Source: Glebionis coronaria (taxonomy: Eukaryota > Streptophyta > Magnoliopsida > Asterales > Asteraceae). From it: a stretch of DNA of 64,000 nucleotides. The translations under genes were made by a program, and so were the position numbers. The stretch is from NCBI GenBank assembly GCA_025667525.1, contig CM046877.1, forward strand, positions 619,828,580 to 619,892,579, read 5' to 3'. Positions 10,648-22,743 of this stretch are shown in pieces (position 1 is the stretch's first letter; the number at the start of each line of letters is the position of its first letter). The notes under the pieces are model-generated. The model was not told the origin of the DNA. It searched no databases and worked only from the letters and a program-made list of their open reading frames with translations.

Positions 10648-11589
10648 CCTCTATTCAAATGTAAGTTAAGTGGAAAAAATTTAACAAATTTGATCATACA
10701 CAATTGTACAAATGCACAACTCCACTAAATGGTTGACATGTGTCTATTCGATAACACTTTTTGACTAATTCACCGGACCCACATATGTCTCATTTCCAAT
10801 GACAATATTTATCCTATTATGTTATTAAATGCTCAACTGACGGCACTCAACTTGAAAATGGTCAATTTTGGCAATACTTTTTCAATTTACAATAAAAAGT
10901 AGATCTTTTTTTCAATTTCCAATAAAAAGTGAAACTGACAAGTTGAGTATTTGGGGGTTGAGCGTCGTCGGTTAATCACTTAAAAAGTTAATGAAACGCT
11001 TGTCGCATTTTGTATGGTAATGATTAAATTTGTCAGATTCTTTCCATTTGATTATAAAATGATCAATTTAACCAAATCCGTTTTTTCCCATTTAATAAAC
11101 CATGAAAATATATTGTTAGTAAAAAACTTGATTCTATCAAAAAGACTAAAGTATAAAAGTAAACAATATCTCACCTTTTGGTTTCCAACTAAAACACTAA
11201 TTTTTTAAGTTTTTTAAAAAAACATGTATTTTCTATCAACTGATCAAATAACTTACATTTTTTACACGAGTCTAAATAATTAACTTTTTTTTATAAAAAC
11301 ATTATAAAATTTACAAAAAGTAGAAAAGTATAAAAAAAAGTTGATCACGTGTAAAAAAAATAAGTAAGCTGATCAGTTGACAAAAAGTATATGTCTTTTG
11401 AATTTTTTTTAATATTTTTTTGTTTTTATAATTTTATTGATGTTATAAAACTGAGATCCTGAAAATTCGGAATGAAAGTTATAAAGTTTAATACGTTAAA
11501 AGCAATAAACAGACAAAAATACATAAATGAAACAAATAAAAAAAATTGTGTTGAACTGTAAACTCCTGTCATTTCCTATGTGGGGAATT
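10648..11589. other. A+T-rich intergenic DNA, no gene seen
   Basis: Short ORFs only. There is an imperfect repeat of TTTTTCAATTTxCAATAAAAAGT near 10879-10930. Inverted similarity is seen between about 11230-11300 and 11335-11410 (both include text such as TGATCAGTTGA and ACACGTG-like words), suggesting a decayed foldback element. Confidence 0.35.
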
Positions 11590-13299
<1,710 letters not shown>

Positions 13300-13728
13300 C
13301 GAGCAATAATTTATTAAAAGAAGTTGAAGCTCCCGTCATTTATATGAAATAGTATGCAATAAATTTATTTCTTAAAATTCTCATATGTGTACATTTATTA
13401 TATGAAACCGTAAAATCAAATAATAGTTTGCAAATTTTTTTTACAATTTACCCGTCGCTGTAAACGGCAAAATCATGCAACTTTATTTTTAAAATCATTA
13501 AAATGTGCATTTAAGTTGGGTTTTGGTAAACAGTGCTTACAGGACAAAGTTTAGTACGCAATAAATAAATATAAAAGTTTCAATCAATATTAAAATATAT
13601 TGAATACTAATTAAATAAACTTATAAATTGTTACGAATATGATTTTCAGTAAAAATTTATGTGTATTAAATGCATTTTATTATTAACAAAGAAAGTTTTT
13701 TGTTCATTTATTACATGCTAATCTATAA
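13300..13728. repeat. Interspersed repeat, copy 1 (pair with 15340-16670)
   Basis: The run from about 13340 (ATGAAATAGTATGCAATAAA onward) matches 16290 onward. The matched text includes the CTCATAYGTGTACA block and the ATGATTTTCAGTA block. The other copy is split by a LINE. It has no coding capacity. A Helitron begins exactly at its right edge. Confidence 0.65.
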
Positions 13729-14245
13729 TCTATACTAATATATAAAACATTTAACACTTTTTCTAAAATTAGAAGTCTTAAAAATTAAGCCTCAAACATT
13801 TCTTATAATAGAAAGATTTATCTTGATAAGAAATTAATGAATATTAAAAGTCTAGAAATAATTGTAATTCAATATAATTTTGTAACTGAAAATTTAAGTG
13901 TTAATAAATATAATTAGAAGTTACAAAAAAAAATGTCTTAATCATGATTTAACTTAATTCATAAAAACATTTTTAAAACTCATTGACTAACAGTTTTATG
14001 TAAACAAATAATTTGTCACTATATAAAGTCTCAGAAAATTTTAAAACACAAATGTAAAATATGCAAAACAAACCATCGCTCTCTCTCAACCACAACTCAT
14101 TGTCGCCAACTTTGAGGTATCAAAAAAATTTTGGTCGTTGTCTTCAGAAAAATGTTCGTTTTTTAATGGTGTTTTCGTGGTTTAGCCGAATCCACAAAAT
14201 TAGTTACCGGTTATCCGCTGCCGCAATGCGCGGGTAGCCGGCTAG
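13729..14245 (+). mobile_element. Short non-autonomous Helitron
   Basis: It starts with TC (TCTATACTAATATATAAAAC), preceded by A. It ends in CTAG followed by T, the A/T insertion rule and CTRR end of Helitrons. Just before the end there is a G+C-rich hairpin: CCGGTTATCCGC (14207-14218) pairs imperfectly with GCGGGTAGCCGG around a short loop. There is no Rep/helicase ORF in its 517 bp. The region near 14080-14115 looks like exon or UTR sequence and may be captured, but I cannot identify it. Confidence 0.75.
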
Positions 14246-14664
14246 TATATTATAAAGTATTTGAGATTTTCTAAAAATGGAAAGACTAAATGTATCAGAC
14301 TTTGCACGTTTTGGGTTTTGTCCATAACGTGAGTAGTTCAAGCTTAGCTTGAGTTAAATGTGGCAATTCAGCCACATTTCATTGTACTTAACATTTGTTC
14401 TTGTGATTAATACCATTTACCGGGATAACCCATTACCCAAAAAAAAATGTATCAGAATTTTTTACTTTCTAAATAAAGCAAGTTGTTCATATTTTTTTAC
14501 AATTATACTGTATATCATAACTTTTTATGACAACTTTTTTTAACAACTTATTAAAATAATATTTTTTTTAATTGAAATTTTTATTATCTATTTAACTTCT
14601 TTATAATCTAATTTTATCATATTTTTCATATTTTTATATTTTTTTTAATTCAACGCTAATTTGA

Positions 14665-15165
14665 ATGTCCATGCACGCACGGATTTAAATATAAACGATA
14701 AATTAAGTAATAATAATCTTGTTATTGCTTTTTATTTATGTAAATTATATATGTTTATTAAGAATATTTAATATTTATATATTTGATTATGTTGTTGTTT
14801 ATGTGAATCGTGTAAATTGATATAAACACATCTCAATTTTTATTTTTTAAAATTATTATTTTATATAGTTACGTATGTCTTAATTATTAATCAAAACAAA
14901 TAATTTTCCATCAACCTTACACGTAAATGAATTATAAATTAATGATTTTGAAATGCTTAACATTATTCTACAAACTAATATAAAACTTTTAATAGTTAAA
15001 TAGTTACGATGCTTGTTGACCCACGAGTTTTATATAGAATTAGTATGTTTAATAAATTCATAATTTTGTAATCTTTAATATTATTTTATAAAATGATAAT
15101 AAAATTTTAATACTTAAATAGTTACGATGCTCATTTACCCACGAATTTTATATAAAGTTAGTATG
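14665..15165 (+). repeat. Diverged copy of the 1.15 kb AT-rich family, with internal duplication
   Basis: The block from CCATGCACGCACGG (14669) through the AAATTAAGTAATAAT and TTGACCCACGAGTTTTATAT words follows the order seen at 34405-34800. The section ending in the CCCACGA.TTTTATAT word is present twice (about 14935-15050 and 15052-15165). Confidence 0.6.
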
Positions 15166-15339
15166 TTTAATTGCATGTCGGTAGGCATGTCTTATCGGAT
15201 TAGACCGTGAATTCTCAAACCGAGAAATTGAACTGGGTGTATTTTGGTTCGGTCTGTCCACTTTTTTAATTATTTTTGTTTTGTGTTTAATTTTACACAC
15301 AACTGAACATAATTTTTCGTTAAATTAGAGCAGGTCAAC

Positions 15340-16670
15340 AAATTACCAAACAAACCGCTAATTTATTATAAAAGTAAACAAAACTCTCCCCATTTTCTTT
15401 TGGAACACGATTTTATTAATAAGAGGCTAGCAAGACGTTAGAATTAAACAACAATAAGATAAAGGTTCTTAAGCCATTCGTTCTAAGTGAACGTGACTTT
15501 ACATCTAGACCTACACCACGTGAAAGAAGTAGAGACAATGTTATCGAACAAAACCGCCTTCGAAGGCCTAGTGCTATCAAATAGGATCTTGTTACGGAAA
15601 CCCCATAAGAACCACCAAATTACGTAGAAGACTCCTTCCACTAAAGATTTTAATTTCATTGAAAGCCTTAACGAGCCTAACTAATTTAACCAAGCTGAAT
15701 GCGAGCTGAACTCTTGATAGGGCATGCGCATATTCCACCATCGGGCGAGATTCTTATAAAGTTGATCCTCCATGTTGCATTTGAAAAATAGATGTGTGGT
15801 TGTTTCAATTCCTACGGGACAAACAGGACAAATAAAAGTTCCAATATCCATACCTCGACGAGAAAGATTGAATCTTGTTGGCCAAGCATTAGACTTGATT
15901 TTCCATGCCAGAATGTTGATCTTGATTGGTACATATTTAACCTACATCGTTCTCGACGTCTCACTAGGCGATCTAAAGTAATCGATCTTCTTTCTTAAAG
16001 AGGCCACCGAGTATACTCCATCATTAGATAGTGACCAGTGATACCTGTCCGCCTGGGGTGCGAGAGAGATAACGTCTTTAATACCTGAGACCGCAACCAA
16101 CTGAGCTTGCTCTGCTCCTCCCCGCACGTTACGACGCAAGGAAGATTCTAAATTGTGATCTTCTATTTTGGAACGAATGCTTGCATCTTTATCTGTTTCC
16201 AAAGCATAAATCCTAGGGAATAGATCTTTGAGGATTCCTGCTTCGTACCAATTATCCTTCCAAAACCGAAACAAAACTCTCCCCATTTAAATGAAATATT
16301 ATGCAATAAACTTATTCCTTAAAATTCTCATACGTGTACAATTATTATATGAAAACATATAATCGGATAATAGTTCCCCGAATTTTGTATTACAAGTTAT
16401 TTGTCGATGTAGTTACTCGATATCGTGCTAGTCTATTTTGAAAGACATTAAAAAGTGATACTCAAAATTAAGTTTTGCTAATCAACACTCACATAGCAAA
16501 GATCGATGTACATTAAATGAACAAAAAATTTATTAGTTAATATTAAAATATATTAAATACATATTAAATAAATCTATAAATCAATATATTTAAACATGAT
16601 TTTCAGTATTTATTATTAAAAGAAAAAAATGATCATTCATTACACATCAACATCAACATCTATTTAATAG
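15340..16670. repeat. Interspersed repeat, copy 2, split by the LINE
   Basis: Skipping the LINE and one target copy, the sequence rejoins to match 13300-13728. The left part is 15340-15395 and the right part is 16289-16670. This supports the LINE having inserted into a pre-existing repeat copy. Confidence 0.6.
15396..16268 (-). pseudogene. 5'-truncated L1-type LINE (C-terminal reverse-transcriptase zinc-binding region)
   Basis: A perfect 20-bp direct repeat flanks the insert (15376-15395 and 16269-16288), the long target duplication expected of target-primed LINEs. The minus-strand frame (16286-15942) has the LINE-type sequence VLFRFWKDNWY, then SLSNDGVYSVASLRKKID. After a frame change the downstream sequence has the zinc-binding core, with words such as RFNLSRRGMDI and FICPVCPVGIETTTHLFF. 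These are the usual C-terminus of plant L1 reverse transcriptases (zf-RVT family). The catalytic reverse transcriptase and endonuclease are missing. The 3' end is at the left and lacks a long poly(A). Confidence 0.85.
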
Positions 16671-16671
16671 A

Positions 16672-16710
16672 CTAGACGAGTACCCGCGCATAGCGGCGGA
16701 AATTGTCTAG
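16672..16710 (-). mobile_element. Helitron 3' terminus, minus orientation
   Basis: The minus strand reads CCGCCGCTATGCGCGGGTAC, then TCGT and CTAG, followed by T (A at 16671 on plus). This closely resembles the end of the 13729-14245 Helitron. The matching 5' TC end, which should lie to the right, was not found, so only the terminus is called. Confidence 0.6.
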
Positions 16711-17040
16711 CGACAGATAGTTAACGAATAGTCGAACCCGTGACACGGTGGTCGACTCTGAGACCCAGTTGTCGAACTCGTGATCTGGCGGTCGAACCAG
16801 CAACCCGATAATCAAACTCGTGACCGGCACTTTACGAGGTCTATGTCACATTTTTTCTAGTACATGCAACAAATTTTATGGGGTTTATGCCGGTACTTTA
16901 TTTTCTCTAATGTTGTTTACGTCTTCTATAGTTCTAAATGTTAGTTTGTCACATTCACTTATATATAGTAACTTGGTCCGGTAATGTTGCAGCACATCCG
17001 AGTTAGAATATTGGGCTAACATGTCACTAAAAGATTCTTA
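16711..17040. other. Unassigned, probably Helitron interior
   Basis: It contains a short degenerate repeat of GTCGAACY/CGTGA words (16731-16825). No gene is seen. Confidence 0.35.
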
Positions 17041-18220
17041 GAAATAACCTCAAATTTTCGTTTGCAAAGCGTACACCTTTCTATGGGCCTCCCTTTAGCT
17101 CGGATTTCAGAGCTTCGAAAGCTTTCTCCTCATATTTTGTCAATCCATGAAGATCACAAGATATCACTACCTCAACACCTTTTTTTCCAAGCTAAATATG
17201 TGACGCAAAGAACGGGAACTCAGTAAGTTGTGATAAACAAAATAACATTCAACAGACGTCGGCATCTTCATCGGGTGCACGATGAGATGACTCCACAAAC
17301 CGTGCAACCACATTTGCCAAGCATAGCGTCGAAAACTCCGCACCAGGATTTGCATGAACCACCTATGTTCCTGCATTTTGGATCCTAACAGTGAGTTCTT
17401 GAATTTTGTTAATCAGTGAAGGTGGCCTTTCTATAACAAAAAAATCAGTTTCCTTTTCTAAGTGGCAACGGTTACCAATTGCATCATGATCTAAGTGATT
17501 TAGTAAATATTGACGAAAGAAAGAAAGTATACCTCTACAGACTTTATCAATATGATGAGATGTCTGCTCAAGCAGCTCTTTAAAAGTCAAACCTTTGTTG
17601 CTAACAGTTAGACTGATCTTCTTGGATGCCAAACTTTGTACGGGTAGTACAAATGTACAATTGCTATAAAATAAACCAAGGGAGATGGTCGTGTTACCAT
17701 TTATGGTAGAATTCCTATTTGGTATCAAACGAGTTTGAAAAAACAATTGCTTTTATAAATTCAATGCATTAACCACAAATCTTATGTTTATTGATTTTAC
17801 CTCATTACATGATTTCCTATATTGAACTTCAGCAGACGCCGTTTTCTTGTTTGCAAAGATTACACCTTTCTATGTGTTTCCCTTTAACTTGAATTCCAGA
17901 AGATTTCTCCTCATATTCTGTCAATCCCCGAAGATCATTCCTTCATAAACCAAAAGAAATTACATTGTTAGTGCCTGAGGTAAGCTAATCAATTTAACTT
18001 TCCACAAAGGCTAATACACATTTTTCATTATTTCTTTGCTACTATAGGGAAAAAAACTTAAACCGGTTCAATACTGTTAGATCATAGTTCCCAGAAACGC
18101 ACACCTACTAATACAACCACATATGGGAAATCTTAATCAATGTCTTACCTTACAAATTGTGGAGCCGATGTTCGAATCATTACATGTTGCATCTTTTTCT
18201 TTCAAAGAACAATGGCACAA
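17041..18220 (-). pseudogene. Decayed, partly duplicated gene fragment of unknown function
   Basis: The minus strand has a 127-aa open stretch (17746-17363) ending near SLINKIQELTVRIQNAGT. Readable coding-like sequence continues across stops to about 17090. Two stretches (17053-17156 and 17846-17942) are diverged copies of one another; both encode GLT.YEEK followed by IERC.LCK in shifting frames. Near 18190 a short peptide start (MQHVMIRTSAPQFVR) is followed by a GTAAGA donor-like site. This looks like exons of a host gene with a tandem duplication, now disrupted by stops and frameshifts. I do not recognise the family. Confidence 0.4.
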
Positions 18221-20004
18221 ACAAAATCAATTAATGAACAAATAAATCAACTTGTATTTGATCAATTCGATAAAAAAATAAAACCATAAAATATGGTTTG
18301 TAACTTGATCATGCCTAAAAGCATAATACGTATGTTGTTGCTTATGGAGGAATCATAACTCATTGGAGCAAAGTTTGTAGAAGACGATTATGAATTGATA
18401 TTGAAACTGATTAAAAGCTTATGGAAGAAGCCATTTGATTGAAGATTGATTGGCAGTTTTGATATCCATTCCATCTTTGACATCCCTTTTATGCGTTGAC
18501 GTTCCTTAAAAATGTTTTACAACATTCTCTTTTTCTCAATGCGTTTGGTTAATGCTTCTGAATAAAGTAATATTGAAAATTATATTTCCCTGTTTGCGTA
18601 TAGTTTCCTTAAAAGCATAATGTCAAAATTCTATGGTTTGCAATTTGTTTATATATGGAATTGTTGAAAATTCAAGTTTTTTCAACTTTTGAGATGAGCC
18701 TTTTATAAAGTAGTAGTAGATACTACTACTTAGCAAAACTTTTTAAATTTTGCTGAAAACTTATATTATAATATATATTAAATCTTGAAGCAAACGGCGT
18801 AGTTTAGAGCGCTTGCATGTCTTTTACATTTCGCTTTGTGTCATTTCGAAAAAAAGAATTCTTATGAAATCTTTTAGAAAGCCACAAAACGCTTTCATGT
18901 GGTTTTACTAGTTGCTTTGTGTTGTTTTAAAAACAAAAAATCACAAAATCTTATAAAAACAAAATTTCAAAATATACCCAATTACACTATGTAACATATT
19001 ACGAATATTGCTTTTCACTTTAAATTATTTACGACTTTTCAATGTAATAAACTTTATTTATCAAATATAAAATGTATAATTATCGATTCATTCGCGAGAA
19101 AAAATATTATTGAAAAAGTCATCGAATTACGAACTAAACGAACCCAATATTCAAATGTTTCAGACATATGTACGATTTTATAAAAATGTTTACTCTTAAT
19201 TGTATTTTAAAAAATTTCGTACAACAATAACCCTTGAGATTATTTGTTACTTGCAAATTTAGTCATTCATGTGATTTTTTTTACAGTACGATTTTTTATT
19301 TCTAAGTATCTACACAATTTTTATATAACAAAATTTATTTATTAAATATGGAGCGTATATTTCTCGATTCTTTTAGGAAAAATACAGTTGAAAAGACTAT
19401 CTAGTTGCGAACCAAACGAGGCAATGTTGTAATGTTTCTGACATACATAAGATTTTATAAAAAATATTTAAACTTAATATACATTTAGAAAATCTCTTTT
19501 AACAAAATAGTCTTTAAGTGTATTTATTCCTTGTAAGGCCAGTCATTGAGGCAAAAATTCTCCGTACTATCAGTTCACCATAACCGTTGGTCTTGCAACT
19601 TCCGCCGCGAAGCACGAGCTATATACCTCGTTGATATTTAAAACACGGCTAAAAGGTGTATAAATGGTAAATAAAGAAATGAATCCAATAAATGGGTAAG
19701 TTAATTTTGGCATAGGTATGTCCGTCATAGATGAAGCACATACGTATCTGTCATCCTCACTTCTCACGTTTTAATCAAACATTTCTTTTTCATACTTTAT
19801 ATGTAGGCCATGCATAAATCATTTCAATTATCTAACATTATATGAAAAACAAAATATCTGAGTTTGAGTATTTATTTGGTTAGTTCTTATCAAATGTATT
19901 TTATTAAAACACCTGCAAGTATGTTTAGCGACATTTAGCAGTAAGTAGTTGAAGAAGCAGAAGCAACAAATAGTAACTGTTTGCGAAAAAAAGTTTTATT
20001 AATC
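18221..20004. other. A+T-rich DNA with a diverged ~320-bp duplication
   Basis: 18960-19210 and about 19280-19480 share ordered words (AAATATxxxxxGTATA, TCGATTC, GAACYAAACGA, GTTTCxGACATA, GATTTTATAAA). This indicates an old tandem duplication. No gene was seen. Confidence 0.45.
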
Positions 20005-20250
20005 TACTATTCCTTTTTTAAGTTTTTATTTTCATAAATTTAACAAATATATGTTTGTGTGTTTTCATTAAATTCCTCTATCAAAATTTTTAATTTTGAC
20101 TAACTTCAATTCAATTTTGATTTTTTCCACCGATCACATCGTTCGATTTTGTTTATGTGTCAAAATTAAGGCATTTGATTGGTCTAATTATTTTTTTCTA
20201 CAATCTTCACTAAATTCTCAAATAATCTAATTCTTTTATTATATAAAAGA
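20005..20250 (+). repeat. Partial copy (right end) of the 1.15 kb AT-rich family
   Basis: It matches the right-hand 240 bp of the copy ending at 35558, including TGTGTGTTTTCATYAAATTCC, GATCACATCGTTxGATTTTG and the terminal TCTAATTCTTTTATTATATAAA. Only this end is present. Confidence 0.7.
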
Positions 20251-21291
20251 TTATGATATTATTAGGTTATAAAGTATAAGAGGTATTTGTTAATTTTTTT
20301 AAATTATTAAAAATATGAATAACATCATATAATTTATTCAAAATTTAACTACTAAAATTTTATTTATTACTTCTTATTTTTTAAAGTTTTTTTTCGTAAA
20401 TTGTAACTTATAATTTTATATATTTTTTCTCCATTTATTTTTTAGAAGAACTTTACCAAATAAGAACTTTTATATAAAACATAAAAATAAAAATAAATTA
20501 AATTAAGAGATAATTTCTTAATAATTTTTTTCTAAAATAAAAAAGTTTTTATTAATCATAATGCTTTACTAAGTAAAAGATGCATACATTTTCTAGTGGA
20601 TGATGTATACTTTGTAAGACAAAATATACATTTTTTAAATTTGGTTTTGCTAAGTAGTACCATTTTGTAGACAATATTAGACAATATTTTATCATTATTT
20701 CATATTTTTTGTCAATTCATTATTTTAACTATGTTTTAAATTTTGTAATTTATAAAAAAAACATAATTATAAATATAAAAGAAAGTAAAAAGATGTACTA
20801 GAATCTATTTTTTATTTATATTTTTTTACTAAAAATATTAATTGTCAAGTCACGTTGAAAATGTCATTTTTATGGTCAATAACATAACATAAGTTGTATG
20901 ATTTTGAATCGCATAAATCGTGTAATGAAATAATTATAAATAATGATGTTCAAAATAGTTTTTTTCAAATAATGAGCATATGGGTTGCTTTCTATTTTTC
21001 ATCAAAAGTTGTTTCACAAACGTGCTTGAAGCTAGATAGATATAAATTACATCAAAAGTTGTTTTACAACGCGCTTGAAGCTAGAATGATATAAATTACA
21101 TCAAAAGTTGTTTGAACACATATATATTTTCACACTACAAGCGTTAAGGTATGCAAGCGTCATGACCACACTATATATCACGTCACACTCTTCTCAAAAT
21201 CATCTCAAATAATTTGTTATATTGATCTTTTAGATAGGAAGAGGATTTACAATGCATACCGTTTTTACGTATTTAATACATTCAATACACA
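20251..21291. other. A+T-rich DNA with a small tandem repeat
   Basis: Near 20998-21112 a unit of about 52 bp is repeated about two and a half times (words TTACATCAAAAGTTGTTT and CGCTTGAAGCTAGA). Otherwise nothing recognisable. Confidence 0.5.
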
Positions 21292-21503
21292 AAGGGTGGC
21301 CTAGTGGCAAAAAGATTTGTGGCTATCACTCTAAAGTGTGTGAGGTCTCAAGTTCAATTCCCACTGGGTTCAAACAACCTTGAAGTGGCCACGCCAACCT
21401 CCTGAAAATGGAGGGCTTTACCTGGTTTGAGTCTGTGTGGCGGTGGGCTCAAAACCCGTGGATTAGTCGGCCAATGAGTCGAAAATCACGGTTACAAAAA
21501 AAA
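21292..21503 (+). mobile_element. tRNA-derived SINE, copy 1
   Basis: Box A (TGGCCTAGTGG, 21297-21307) and box B (AGTTCAATTCC, 21351-21361) form an internal RNA polymerase III promoter. A tRNA-unrelated body and a short A-rich tail (AAAAAAAAC) follow. It is about 95% identical to the copy at 63497-63709. Imperfect flanking repeats (CATTCAATACAC before, CATTTAATCAC after) look like an aged target duplication. Confidence 0.85.
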
Positions 21504-21587
21504 CATTTAATCACTAAATCTTTTTATAAAAACTCCAAATTTATCAAGTCATTTAAAAAATTATTAATAAATGGTAAAAACCTCTTT

Positions 21588-21973
21588 TGTTAGCCTCAAA
21601 ATATTGAGTCAAACAATAATGTTCGGTCATAGGTTTATATTGTAACATTTATTAGAACGTTGTAATATTAGAATAGTCGTGACATTACGGGCTTGATTGC
21701 TAGCTTAAAAGGCCTCTTTCAAGGTACTAAACATTTTATTTAAGTCCGGCCCAATCAAATATATAGCCCAATATGCCACATGTACGCAAAGCTATAAATA
21801 CATCTCCTTACATGTAAGGCGAGGTTGGTGTGTTGGTTATTCATTTTTTCTTAATCTAATATTCCATAAGTTTCACACACATCTCTCTCTACTTTCTCTC
21901 TCTAGAATTCATCTACATTTCATTTATTTTCTTTCTTTCTTTCTTGTTTAATCATCACAAATTAGGGACAACA
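21588..21973 (+). repeat. 5' LTR of the copia element
   Basis: Direct repeat of 32707-33096, starting TGTTAGCCTC and ending GGGACAACA. A TATA-like CTATAAATAC (21790-21800) and a CT-rich leader (21880-21950) fit promoter and transcript start within the LTR. It differs from the right copy by scattered substitutions and small indels. Confidence 0.93.
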
Positions 21974-22209
21974 ATTAGTATCACTCGCCATGGGGTAGAT
22001 TAGTGATTTGTTGTTGTTATAGATTGATTTCGTGGGTTTTTCAAGCTCAAAACATCACGTCTCAATTTTTTTTTGTGTTTTTTCGTGCTCTAATTCTTGA
22101 TATAAATCTCCTACATAGTTGTGGTAGGGATTTGAGTGCTTTGGATTGGTTAAAATCACGGATTTATAAAGAAAAAAACTCATTTTTTACCTATTTTTCA
22201 CGAAACAGT

Positions 22210-22560
22210 AACTTTATTGCGATACATTGCTTCATTTCCATCGCAATAGTCGAGGGTTTCTGGATTGCGACCAACATTGCGATAGGGTTTTCACATTGCG
22301 ATAGGTATTGCGACACGAAGTATTGCGATAGGGTTTATACATTGCAATAACAGAGACTGCGATAGGAGGTATTGCGATTGGTGTTATTGCGATCGGTGTC
22401 ATTGCGACGGCTTCACTTTTGACATTGCGACAGGTTTGATTTTGAGTCATTGCGATAGGTTAACTTGAGACATTGCGGCAGGAGACATTGCGACAGAAAA
22501 GACCTTGCGACATAAGTCTTTGTGCATTGCGACAGATTGTTTGACATTGCGACAGATTGG
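22210..22560 (+). repeat. Cluster of ATTGCGAY motifs in the copia leader
   Basis: About twenty copies of ATTGCGAT/ATTGCGAC occur in 350 bp between the 5' LTR and gag, mostly in one orientation, often as CATTGCGACAG or ATTGCGATAGG. Spacing is irregular. It lies in the transcribed leader, so a role in RNA structure, packaging or transcription is possible but not shown. Confidence 0.8.
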
Positions 22561-22743
22561 AGGATTTTTTGAAAAAATTCAAAAAATACACTTAAAAAAT
22601 TTTGTGTGTTTTTTTGGTCTTGGATAATTTTTGGTTTTTCGAGAACATTTTTTAAGGGATTTCAACTATTTTCCTCTACAACAACAATCACTATCACATC
22701 TACTAAAGATCCATATTCATTTCTAAATTCAAAGCATATCAAG

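Noticed and set aside
21292..21380. A functional tRNA gene
   Set aside because: Box A and box B are present but the sequence cannot fold into a tRNA, and it has a SINE body and tail with a second copy elsewhere.
22003..22350. 115-aa ORF in the copia leader
   Set aside because: It runs into the ATTGCGAY cluster and has no gag similarity; the true gag starts at 22744 or 22606.
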